This document shows, piece by piece, positions 9,876 through 20,078 of a stretch of 42,198 nucleotides of DNA (its first letter is position 1; each line of letters starts with the position of its first letter). The stretch is from Chara braunii. Its lineage: Eukaryota; Streptophyta; Charophyceae; Charales; Characeae. The translations under genes were made by a program, and so were the position numbers. The stretch spans positions 455,029 to 497,226 of the forward strand of contig BFEA01000816.1 in assembly GCA_003427395.1 (NCBI GenBank), read 5' to 3'. The notes below the pieces were generated by a model. That model searched no databases. It had not been told where the DNA came from and saw only the letters and a program-made list of their open reading frames with translations.

Positions 9876-10869
9876 TCATAGACGTACCCAACTACCAGTG
9901 TCCCGGTACGAGGGTGTATGCAAAATTCCTCTCCGTAAAATGGAGCACAAAAATATCACTACATCTGACAATGCCCACGTAGGATTGACTTTAATCTTAA
10001 GGCATTGGAGCTCCAACAGACCTGTGTAGGTGTACCATCTAAGTCCTGCCTCCTTCAGGTCTTCGAAACGTACGAAAGTGTCCCTTCTAGTCATTTGCGC
10101 CCGGTCACCCCATTCAGTAAGGGTCGCTTGAGGACCTGGTTCATAGTGGTTGGACAGGAAATCGTGCAAATCTCGTTTGAAAGTTCTGTCTACTGCACCA
10201 TGATATTCCATATATGTGGACCAGCCCCTCAAGGTAATCCCCCCATACTGGTCCTGTCCAATTGGAGAGAGACCTATTTCCCACTTCCCTCCTTTCTTCC
10301 GTACCGGTACGAATGAGATTTCTCAAGGTTGTTTGTGCTTTAAACACCTGCCCTTTTTCCAACAGGTGTCGTAATTTCTGTCTTTTTCCTATTTCCTGCA
10401 TGGTGGGCGGGGGAAAGGAAATGAGCCCCCTAAGACCATTCTGGCCTTGAGGCATTGCATTCTTCCTTTGGTCTAAAGAGACCTATTGGTATTCTTAAGG
10501 TGCCTGGGACTGTTGTTCCAGAGACTATTGTTGTCCCAGCTTCTGCAAGTGAGTCTGTTGCAAGCTTTGGTGACTTTGTTCCTCCATCAACAGCCTTATA
10601 TCCTGTGATGCCTGTTGACTTTGATTCAGTTGTGGTTGCTGCAGATCGTACTTGTTTTGCAGATGTCCCATTGTCCCCTCTTCGTTTTCATGACCCAGAC
10701 ACCCCTTTTGTGGAGCCAGCAGCTGGTCCATTGGTAACTGTGGCACTACCGATTGTTGCGTATCATCCTTTTGTGTTTGCAGACCCTCTGTGTGATGAGA
10801 CACACCGTCTCTATTAACATTATCTTGTGGTTGCTGACTCTGCTGCTGTTCTGTATGGGCCTGCAACAA
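9876..10869 (-). pseudogene. LINE ORF1-like region, broken
   Basis: Three minus-strand pieces (10525-10869, 10141-10455 and 9876-10232) precede the endonuclease. The first is Gln-rich and shares its frame with the second, separated by stops. The others hold LEKGQVFKAQTTL and RTFKRDLHDFLSNHY. Position and basic/helical character suggest an ORF1-type nucleic-acid binding protein or the N-terminal extension of ORF2. No RRM or zinc knuckle is visible. Confidence 0.45.
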
Positions 10870-11744
10870 TATCTGTTGTTGTATTTCACCAATCTGCAGC
10901 TGCTGGTCCTCCCTGCTCCGAGAAACCTTTTGTCCATATATATCCTCTACTAAAGTGATTTCTTCTCCTACCTTGATTTCTGCATCATCTTTGTTTTGGC
11001 CTGTTTGTCAAGCGCGGGGAACAGATTCGTCATGGCTGCTTATCTTGATGACGATGGTTTTTTTCGTTCTTTGCTGCTGGTTTGCAGGAGAGCTGCACAG
11101 CAGGTCATATAGCAGGTTATTATATGGCCGCACTCTCTTAATCGACTTCGTGGCCAGTAGTTGATGCGGACAATTGAGGTATGTTCATGGCCAGTAGCTG
11201 ATGCGGACAATTGAGGTATGTTCGTGCCGCTTCAGCGTTGGTGGTGTTTACCGGTGCTGTTGAATTCGTATCAGGTCGCCATCTCCTTTGGTGTTGTGGA
11301 GCTCCTACCTCCACGTGTCAGGCACTCCCATTTCGTTATGCAGAGCCGCAGATCTCTTACCTCCGCGACGTCGTGGTTCAGGCTGATGTTGCGCTCACTG
11401 CACTGTGCGTCTCCTCAGTTCCTCACGTTTCGGAGCGTTCACTCACCCCTCTGTTCGATTGGCGAGGAGGAGGGTAGTCATGCTGAATCACCGCCTCGTT
11501 CTCGTGTCCGCCATGTCCTGATCATGACGAAGCGATGGTCGAACCGATATGCTTCCTGGTCAAGCCCTGTCGGCCAACGATAACGGAGCGCAGCCTCGTC
11601 ATGTATGTGTTGTTGTTGATGCCACATATTTGCTTTTAATGATGATGACGTCCATGAGCTAATCTTTAAATGGTTTTTTTTTTTGTATTTGTCAAAACAC
11701 AAACTTGACACCCCCCCCCATACCCATAAACACCCTCCCCCCCT
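10870..11744. other. LINE 5' side or flank, no gene seen
   Basis: No coherent ORF. The stretch lies just upstream of the LINE coding part on the minus strand and includes the 37-bp tandem repeat listed separately, then a C-rich stretch running into the assembly gap. Confidence 0.4.
11151..11224. repeat. 37-bp tandem duplication
   Basis: TGGCCAGTAG(T/C)TGATGCGG and the following bases occur twice head to tail (11151-11187 and 11188-11224) with two differences. It lies upstream of the LINE ORFs, where tandem promoter units are common in LINEs; that role is only a guess. Confidence 0.85.
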
Positions 11745-12661
11745 NNNNNNNNNNNNNNNNNNNNNNNNNNNNNNNNNNNNNNNNNNNNNNNNNNNNNNNN
11801 NNNNNNNNNNNNNNNNNNNNNNNNNNNNNNNNNNNNNNNNNNNNNNNNNNNNNNNNNNNNNNNNNNNNNNNNNNNNNNNNNNNNNNNNNNNNNNNNNNNN
11901 NNNNNNNNNNNNNNNNNNNNNNNNNNNNNNNNNNNNNNNNNNNNNNNNNNNNNNNNNNNNNNNNNNNNNNNNNNNNNNNNNNNNNNNNNNNNNNNNNNNN
12001 NNNNNNNNNNNNNNNNNNNNNNNNNNNNNNNNNNNNNNNNNNNNNNNNNNNNNNNNNNNNNNNNNNNNNNNNNNNNNNNNNNNNNNNNNNNNNNNNNNNN
12101 NNNNNNNNNNNNNNNNNNNNNNNNNNNNNNNNNNNNNNNNNNNNNNNNNNNNNNNNNNNNNNNNNNNNNNNNNNNNNNNNNNNNNNNNNNNNNNNNNNNN
12201 NNNNNNNNNNNNNNNNNNNNNNNNNNNNNNNNNNNNNNNNNNNNNNNNNNNNNNNNNNNNNNNNNNNNNNNNNNNNNNNNNNNNNNNNNNNNNNNNNNNN
12301 NNNNNNNNNNNNNNNNNNNNNNNNNNNNNNNNNNNNNNNNNNNNNNNNNNNNNNNNNNNNNNNNNNNNNNNNNNNNNNNNNNNNNNNNNNNNNNNNNNNN
12401 NNNNNNNNNNNNNNNNNNNNNNNNNNNNNNNNNNNNNNNNNNNNNNNNNNNNNNNNNNNNNNNNNNNNNNNNNNNNNNNNNNNNNNNNNNNNNNNNNNNN
12501 NNNNNNNNNNNNNNNNNNNNNNNNNNNNNNNNNNNNNNNNNNNNNNNNNNNNNNNNNNNNNNNNNNNNNNNNNNNNNNNNNNNNNNNNNNNNNNNNNNNN
12601 NNNNNNNNNNNNNNNNNNNNNNNNNNNNNNNNNNNNNNNNNNNNNNNNNNNNNNNNNNNNN
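11745..12661. other. Assembly gap (917 N)
   Basis: This is a run of N. The left edge of the giant retrotransposon, about 593 bp of its left LTR and its left target duplication must lie here. The gap size may be nominal. Confidence 1.
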
Positions 12662-14343
12662 CGCGCGAGACTTGATATAAAAATCGCGCGGAGGCAGGGC
12701 TAACTCATGTCGACTCGCAATGCAAGCGTACGCAAGCGGTCGCAGTGATGGCGTACTGTGTAGTACCCATACTCACGCGGTCCTCGTTAATCTCGAGGGT
12801 CACATTCGACACCCAAGTGTCGGTTGACACGCGCCTTAAGGGTTAATCTTTCGACGCTAGACAACCGCCATGCGCGGTTGAGGACCACACACCCTCTTCT
12901 GCACCCTTATGCAGAGTGGGTGGTACACAGGCCCATGCCTGTGGTGGTAGTCGTCTCTCGCGGCCCTAGGGGTGAGTCCTCCCCGGGGCCTGGGCGAAAG
13001 TCAAGGGGTTTGACTTTGACGGCTGCCACGGACTACAACATCCAACCATAAAAATCTCTAAGAAGCAACAAAACTCGCACGGGCCCAAGAAGGGGGGGGT
13101 AGGGCAAAGGTCTCCTGGCCCTTAAGACAAAAACTCATGGCCTTGGGACACACTTCCCTTCTATGGGCGGTGCCGGCGGCCTATAATACTCCCAAGCGCT
13201 GCACCTACGCGCGAGCCCGGCAGTCCCATAACTTTTAGACGCCGGGGCGGCGAGGCGTCGCGTGCAGGGCTTTGATATAAAAGTGCGCGGCCGCAGGCCA
13301 CCCCTATGTCAACCACTGATACCAATCATATGTGGTAACTGCGGCTTAGGCCTCGCGATATTGAATGGCTAAAGGAACTCATCGCGAGGGGTTACTCCTC
13401 ACGATATTGTTCGGCTGAAGGACACGCCGTTCGGCCCTTGCGACGTTCCCACCTTTCGGGTGGAATGTTCCGCCGGTCAAAGTAAATAGGCTCCATGCAA
13501 GGGGGGGTTCCTCCTCTTCAGGGCCTAGGGCTTGGGATGTCCTCGACAAGGACCTCGAATCCCGGTCCAGGGCCAACGTACGACTGGGAAAGCCCCAAGA
13601 CGCAAATAGGCAGAAGGGAGGGTCTTCCCTGTCTCTCAATCCCAACTCCCACGCGGTTGTTAACATGACCTCTTAGGCCTCCCTAACACTCATTATACGT
13701 ATATCCACGCATACATACGGGGGGGGGATAGAGTTATGACGATCACTTCTCACGGGCACAGTGGGACTCCTCACAACCATGTATATGAATTATGGAATCG
13801 CAGGCAGTCCAAATCCAAAATCCGAGCCACAGGACATACCTGCAACCACACCAAGAATCAAGCGACAAAACACGCACTACACGGAGTCAACCCCAACCAT
13901 TCTCTATGCTCATACCCCTTCGCTTTAGTCATGCAAGCCCCAACTGCCAGTCCAACCAACCTCAATTAAATACTTAGTACCTTTGTTAAATGGCCATTCA
14001 ATAAAAGTCCGGGTGAAACCCCTAACAAACTGTAAAAACCATCAGGACTAAAGCCTTTTAGGTTGAGTATGGGGAATGAGTTGAAATTGAGTTGAAGACC
14101 GACGAATCGGCAACCGACCTGTTATCAGTGATAACAGAAGATGATCCTCAAGGGATTAAGCTGAATCTAGTCCTTATCTTGAATCAGACACTCCAAAGGA
14201 CCTGTAACACAAGATAGGTCAAGTGCCCAAGCTAAATCATCAGCATATGGGGAATACAATTCCATAACGTATTCTCACTCAAATCCTCCTAGCTGGCTAA
14301 GCCTAAATCTACCTCGAGGCGGTAATCTCAAACTTTGGAAAGA

Positions 14344-14800
14344 TAAATTATATCTAACTCCCTGAATAGGTAGAAATTTGGACAGCACTCCCTTTAGAAA
14401 GAGAGGCTTCCCAGATTTATACTAGGTCAGAAATGAACTCACATGGCAACCTGAGTTCGACTCAGACAAGTTTTTACTAACTCCTTAGTTTTTGCATAAA
14501 TTTCGGCAGCACTCCCTTTAGAAAAGTGTTATTCGAAAATTTATACAAGGCTAAGTTCAAAATATGAAAATAACCCTGACTTCTCAAGCTCCAATTTTGT
14601 CCAACTCCCTGAATTAGTAGAAATTTGGGCAGCACTCCCTTTAGAAAAAAAAAACTTTCCAAATTTTTACTAAGTCGGATATAAAGAATAGATAAGTTGA
14701 ACTTTGACAAGTCAAAAGTTGACTAACTTCTTGGATTCGTAGAAATTTCGGCAGCGCTTCCCGTAGAGAAAGTAGCTTGCCAAGATTTATACAAAGCCGA
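14344..14800. repeat. ~122-bp tandem array in left LTR (4 units)
   Basis: Four units start near 14350, 14476, 14598 and 14720. Each contains the phrase AAATTT-GG-CAGC-(A/G)C-(T)-CCC and a trailing ATTTxTAC-AAG. Similarity is partial between units, so the array is old, but phase and period are regular. The right LTR has a fifth unit. Confidence 0.8.
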
Positions 14801-15089
14801 GTATAACAAAAGATCCCAGAAAATGCAAGAATTGATCAAAGTAAAAAAAAGTTAGCTCAGCAAATGCAGGAATTGACCTAACTCCTATCGTTCTAGCACG
14901 TGGCGAGCCTTTAAAGCAACTACCTGTCAACCTGAAACCAAGACCAAGTGGTAATCTCACTCAGCCGCATGTAGGCCAAACCACAAAGGTAAGTACTATC
15001 ACCATCCCCAAGTCAATCTTTTAAACAAACACTAGTTCATAATCTCTCAGTGAGTTATCCCCTCATACCTAGCTTACGTAAGGCATAGG

Positions 15090-16045
15090 TAAGGGCACCT
15101 GAACTTACAGAGCGCACCATACTTAGCCAGGCCTAAAGTCAGAATACCTANNCTTATAGAGCGTTCTGACTCNGCCAAATATACACAAACAGAGGGCACA
15201 NCTACTTCTCTCTTCTTTGGGCATATGACTAGACCACTCTAGTCNCNCTGAACTGTTTAAATAGCCAAATNTTATATACCTCTCTTGAACTTAGTNTTCA
15301 AAGGGACATAAGGCTGAGCCGCTCGACTTAGAACACTGTTCAGCCTGCCCAAGTTTACCCTCAATTATATCTTTTTAGTTGTACTCTCTTCAGTTATGAT
15401 AAGCTATAGTCAGGCTACCTAAACTTATAGAGCGGCCTGACTAGCCTGTTCGTAATGAAGTAATAATACAGTATANCCAGATTATACCATTGGGTTCCTG
15501 CATGTGCGAGGCATTGTACAAGACTACCTAAACTTATAGAGCGGTCCGATCCTCTGCCAGGTTNATTCCTTTCTGATNCAATCTGTGCGAGGCAGTGGGA
15601 TAGGCTACCTAAACTTATAGAGCGGNNTGTCCCCTGCCAAAATTAATCCCTCAAAACAAAACAGGAGAAGGGNTGAACCACCTAAACTTATAGAGCGGTT
15701 CAGACCTCCTTGTTNAAAATCAAAGAAACTGAGGGAACCCCAAATAAAACGAGGCAACCCAAGGTANNTAAACTTATAGAGCGTNTTGGGTCCCTGAAAG
15801 TCACCCACAGTCANACCCTTACAANTCAAAGCAGTCAGGACACCTAAACTTATAGAGCGTCNTGACCCTTCATGCAATTCACAACACCAAGTCTCCCCAA
15901 ACTTATGGGGACATCCCAGCCCTCCAGAGCTTCAGGCTANCTAAACTTATAGAGCGGCCTGAGGCTCCATGCAGTCCAAAAATAAACAAAGCGTTGGGCT
16001 TCCCCAAACTTAAGGGGACCTCCCAGCCTTAATGACCCAGTCAAG
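15090..16045 (-). repeat. Stem-loop array with constant loop, left LTR
   Basis: Nine copies of a 19-nt segment, consensus + strand TACCTAAACTTATAGAGCG, are each enclosed by short arms. Seven have strong complementary arms that differ from one another: 15138-15170, 15407-15443, 15591-15638, 15674-15702, 15757-15791, 15834-15866 and 15927-15967. Examples are TAGTCAGGC/GCCTGACTA and GAGCTTCAGGC/GCCTGAGGCTC. Copies at 15098 and 15522 have weak stems. Two shorter relatives with loops AAACTTAT and AAACTTAA close with CCCC/GGGG (15891-15914, 15996-16023). Spacing is about 40-240 bp. The likely role is at RNA level, unknown. Confidence 0.9.
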
Positions 16046-16268
16046 CTGCACACAATACTGCCTTCCTCCCAACCTTCCCCCAGATGCACCCATCTCATTC
16101 GCAGTCTGCTTTCAAGCAATCAACAGACTGAAACTGAGATTTGCCCACACATTCTTTTATTTCGGTCTGACTTATGTCCTAAATATCAAACTCAGAAACC
16201 AAGTACAGGATCCACACAATACTCCCAGTCAAACATAGAGAGATGTACANGTAGGGGTTATAGTTGGG

Positions 16269-16274
16269 TTTATA
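16269..16274 (-). promoter_or_regulatory. TATA-like box, left LTR
   Basis: The minus strand reads CCTTTTATAAACCC. It lies about 220 bp upstream (element sense) of the stem-loop array and is identical in the right LTR at 36392-36397. It is the best candidate I see for the LTR Pol II TATA element, but other A/T-rich motifs exist on both strands. Confidence 0.35.
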
Positions 16275-18418
16275 AAAGGAGTCAGGGAATTACCACTNAG
16301 TTCCCTGCCTCCAGGACTCCGCNTGAGTCCCGGCAGAGCTCCCGCAATCGGTGGGGCCAACCTCCCACAGAGGCCTTGGCGCGGTTTACGGGCCACACGC
16401 CCGCCGACCGCCTTCCTCTNAGGGCCAAAGGACCAGACTTTAGAGTAAGAAGGGCAGGATAAGAGGGAGTAAGACTCTCAGACTCAGGAAGGACACACTC
16501 AACCTCGCGCGAGAGGGTCTTCAATCCTTCAACGCCTGAGGGCCCCNCAATGGCGGCCAAAACGCANCAACTNGNTCAAGACGCAGTCAAACCGNTGGGT
16601 CCANCCTCCCTNACGAATTCCCAAATCGCGGCAATAGCCCCCTTCTCCCCCACTTCACCACNCTGCCCTGGTTCCCGGCTCACCTCCGCACTGGTAGGTG
16701 TTCACCATAGCCCCCCCCCCTTTTTCGATAGTCCAACTTATAGGCCGTTCAACGCAGTGGCTACCAGGCAAACCCCCAACCCGTATTCTGCCCCTCGCCG
16801 CTCCAACTAGCACGATAGGTAGTGCTTTGGTCAAACTGCTACGTCTGTAACTCGCGCGGCTTGTACCCACTTACCCCATACAATAGGCTGAACAGCGCAC
16901 CGACCACTAGTCGAGCAAACAATCCTAGAACCTTCCTCAGACGCACAGTGACCCTGCTCCAATACTCAGCGGATCACAACAAACCGTTTTGTCTCATGAA
17001 CGCGGCCAACTGTGCCACACATCCAAACCAAACGGGCCTGCATGTGGCACGGGCATGAATAGGGTGGCTCTCCCATTTGCTCTCGGGGGCATTCACTGCT
17101 CCTCAACTTCGGCTCATCCCGTATTGCCAGTTCGTCCCTTGAGGTAAGCCCTCTCCCCCTCTCTCTCCGTCCCTGACCGTGCACTCCTTCACCTTGCACT
17201 TGTGCCCTTCTATCGTACGAATTTAGCCCCTCGTATTGGCCAGGTGCGGGCGCAAGTCAGCTTTCGTTACTCAATCTTGGTTCAGACTGTATCACCAGCT
17301 TGGTCATGCTCGTAGAGGCTAGCGGGAGCCACTTCAATCAACAGGAAGAGCGACGAGCCGAGCAGCAGGTAAGCCTCTAACCTCGCGGCTGTCCCCATGC
17401 TACTTGCTTCGCCGGTTCGAATGAATCTTCCGTTGGAACGTGGGTAGGTACGACCCCAAATTTTGCCCCAGCCCGTTCCCCCGTCCGTAATACACCGCAC
17501 AGCTTGTTCGTTCAGCCACCACCAGGTAGACCCCCGTTCTCCCTCTCTACCTTACTCGGAGATGAGCCCCGACTCACGGCTGGCTCCTCCCTATGGCTGC
17601 TGAAATCGGGAAGNNAAAATCGAGATGGACCTTCCGCTAGAGGTCGGCCAGGTGCGTGAACACTTCGCCGAACCACACCGTCCCCCCGCACAACACCTTC
17701 TTTAGCTAACACTTTTTCTACTAACTTTCTGCAAAATCTAACTACGAATTCGGGGTCGCCCGCCCTGAAAACCCCCAGTTACCNCCTCCCCTTCCCAATC
17801 TCACGGAGAAGCGCGCGGGAGCTTCACCCTCCTTCCCGACATTCTTCCATCCGCCACAACTCGCGCAGTCTACTTCCCTACTAACTCTTACCTTACTAAC
17901 CTATTGCCAAAACCAAAGCTAACACTAAATTCGCCCGGTATAAAAACCTCTGTTCAGCACTATACTTCGCCCGATTTCATAGGGAGTCGGGCGAGATAAC
18001 GAGCTTCTTCTCCTGGCATATCCACGCCCCTCGACACCACCGCGCACTAACTCTCGAACCAACTCTAATTCCTTACCTCTAACGGTAAATCTAACGCTAC
18101 GAACATGCTCGCCCGCATCCAAAACCTCAAAATTGCATCTTCCCTCGCTCGATTCCGTCGAGGAACGAGCGAGCCATCTCTTCCTGACCGTGCCCAGTCC
18201 TACTCCCCGCCTGTGTCATCTCCATTTCCGCCTGCATGCACCCGGCGCGAAATCGCGCCCGGGTTCACCCGCCCCCTTCAGCACCTGCCCGCTTAGCCCG
18301 TCGCAGCTCCGGATGCCCCCAGCGCGACCAACCATCCCGGTTCAGTCGCCCTTTCTCCTTCCTACCTTCGTTGTCGTATCCGCCCCGCCGTAGCGCTCTG
18401 CCCGCGGCGTTCGTCTGA

Positions 18419-18432
18419 TGGTGACGTCACCA
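18419..18432. promoter_or_regulatory. CRE-type palindrome, left LTR
   Basis: TGGTGACGTCACCA is a perfect 14-bp palindrome with the bZIP core TGACGTCA, conserved in both LTRs within a region that otherwise differs between copies. It lies in the presumed U3. A bZIP site is plausible but not shown. Confidence 0.4.
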
Positions 18433-18494
18433 CCGGCCCCTCCTAGCCGCGCAGTCCGATAGTCTGCTAAATGCCAAAGAACCGTCCGGCCGAC

Positions 18495-18586
18495 GGCCTC
18501 CTTCCGTTTATACGATCCGCCCCCGACGTCGGGGCCACGCTAGTCTCCTCCGTATCGTTCCAACCTTAACGGATGTCCCGAAGGAC
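18495..18586 (-). pseudogene. U6 snRNA-derived sequence A, left LTR
   Basis: Read on the minus strand from 18586, the sequence opens GTCCTTCGGGACATCCG, then TTGGAACGATAC, GGAGGAGACTAGC and GTGGCCCC. This follows U6 snRNA from its 5' stem-loop through the ACAGAGA region and AGC triad. The box is changed to ACGGAGG. Beyond it, the internal stem-loop is replaced by a 14-bp palindrome CCCCGACGTCGGGG (18521-18534). A TATAAACGG near the end echoes the CATAAAT of U6. No Pol III terminator or upstream element is evident. Confidence 0.8.
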
Positions 18587-18782
18587 CGCGGTCGGGGCGA
18601 TACCCCATGGCGACCCCAAAAGTCACTCAGCCTCCCCTACGTCTGGGCGATACCCCACGGCGACCCCAAAAGTCACTCGGCCTCTCCTCCGCCTTACTCA
18701 GATTTCCTCCCAAGGAGATCTGCCACGGTCAAAGCCCACTCGCCCCACTCTTTCCGCGTGAACCTTGCCCCTCCTTCGGGGC

Positions 18783-18823
18783 TTATGCATGAGAATCTTT
18801 GCATAGGGGCCAGGCAAATCTCC
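18783..18823 (-). pseudogene. U6 snRNA-like fragment C, left LTR
   Basis: The + strand TTGCATAGGGGCCAGGCAAAT corresponds to the complement of the U6 AGC-triad/internal stem-loop region (TTGC-x-x-AGGGGCCATGC-x-AAT). The preceding TTATGCATG matches the complement of the CACGCATAAA part. The 5' half of U6 is not recognisable. The segment also forms a TATGCA/TGCATA hairpin. It is more diverged than the two others, so this call is tentative. Confidence 0.45.
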
Positions 18824-18933
18824 CCGGCTTGTTTCCCCTCGATCTCCCCTGTACCGCGTCAGCAAGTTAGCCAGTCCTGCACGACTTAACCCCTGCGGAT
18901 CCCTGTTTTGCTTATACCCGGCCCGTTTCTCGG

Positions 18934-19029
18934 TCGGGTTCATTCCCGTTTATGGGTGTCCCCTGTTGCGCAAAGACCATGCTAGTCTTCTCTGTATCAT
19001 CCCAATTTTAATGAACGCCCCGAAGGGCT
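18934..19029 (-). ncRNA. Full-length U6 snRNA-like sequence B, left LTR
   Basis: The minus strand from 19029 reads GCCCTTCGGGGC, TAAAATTGGGATGATAC, ACAGAGAAGACTAGCATGG, TTTGCGCAACAGG and CACCCATAAACGGGAATG. It aligns end to end with U6 snRNA, by eye roughly four fifths identical. The 5' stem-loop, the ACAGAGA box (18989-18995) and the AGC triad (18981-18983) are intact. It lies in element sense in the presumed U3. I see no own TATA, plant USE or terminal T-run, so independent Pol III transcription is doubtful. Confidence 0.85.
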
Positions 19030-20078
19030 TGGGGCTGGCTGGCGCCGCTTGGCCATCGCAACGGCTAATCGTCGAGCGGACCCAGCCGCAAAACGATCCG
19101 ACCAACCCTCTGCCCCCTTTCCTTTGTGCGCAACCGGCGCAACCCACGTCCGGGTTCATTCCGAACCCACGCCGTTACCGAGCAAAACCCTCCCCCACAT
19201 CATCCCAGATCTACCGAATCCCCAGAGGAGCTTCGCTACCCCAGCGCCTCACGACCCCTCTGCGACTTAAGTAGCCTTCGTGCTACCCATCCCCTCGACT
19301 GCTAAGTACGGATCTGGCCCCCTTTCGCGGCCGGATTCGAGCGGTTACGCCTCCTTCCCATACGACCGCGATGAGTAATAGTCCAAAAGCTCGGCACAAA
19401 TAAGTTTATACCTAGGCGGGTGCACACGACCCCGCAAGGTGCGCAGCACTCGGGCAGGGGCCTCGACCCTTATAACAATGAGAAAAAAGGCGAAGGGGAT
19501 AGTCCTATCGGCCCATCAACCCCTCAAGCCTTACCGCCACGCTCCTCCGCTCCTTCTGCATGTTGTTGGCCTCGATCCCTACGTCCACTGTGTACCAATC
19601 CAATACTGTAACCAATAGGGCTAAGCCCAAGTCTGAGACCAGCAGGCGCGGCTTCACATACAAGGTGGTACTACACGGCGCTCCGGGCCAGGATACCGCT
19701 CCGGCCACTCTTTCGACCCACATTCGTACCCTCGCCCCCTAAGCGTCCACGTCGGGCCACCGCCTCGCGCCGTGGCCGTCCCATGTGCCTACCCGCACGC
19801 GCGCTGACCAAAAAAACAAACCTTCACCCCCTAATCAATCTCGTGGCTTTAGTATGGGTCGGCCGGCTACCCCGACCGCCCACTCAATCAGAAAAATCAC
19901 ACACGCGCCTTAAAATTGTGCGTCCACGTACCCCCTACCGGGACAAGGCAGACCCTTGCCTATGTGCGGGCGACCCTCACATTTTCCCGCACGGGCACTC
20001 AAGATTCAGGTTAACCAAGCCTTTCTGTCACTTGCAAAAAACAGGGCGGATACCCTTGTAAGGGTATTCGCGCCGACA

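Larger units (their letters stand above)
12662..20078 (-). repeat. Left-hand LTR (3' LTR in element sense), 5' part in gap
   Basis: This is collinear with 32612-40178. The inner terminus reads GCGCCGACA, ending at 20078, and homology to the other copy stops exactly there. Relative to the right LTR it lacks a 174-bp segment after 14323 and carries a short duplication of ACCCCAAAAGTCACTC near 18617-18680. Stretches at 12662-14030 and about 14806-17060 are identical or nearly so between copies, while about 14030-14800 and 18150-20078 differ by several percent. Confidence 0.95.

Noticed and set aside
11683-12703. Long open frames across 11745-12661
   Set aside because: They consist of N.
12824-13051. 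Short ORFs duplicated in both LTRs (also 13379-13666, 16550-16810 and others)
   Set aside because: Identical because the LTRs are identical there; no motif, no codon signal, and they occur on both strands.
15090-16045. Reading the regular repeats in the LTR as a CRISPR array
   Set aside because: Spacing is irregular, repeats are loops of hairpins with complementary flanks, there are no cas genes, and the context is a eukaryotic retrotransposon.
19340-19420. B-box-like GCTCGAATCC on the minus strand as a tRNA gene
   Set aside because: The flanking bases do not form a T-arm or acceptor stem.
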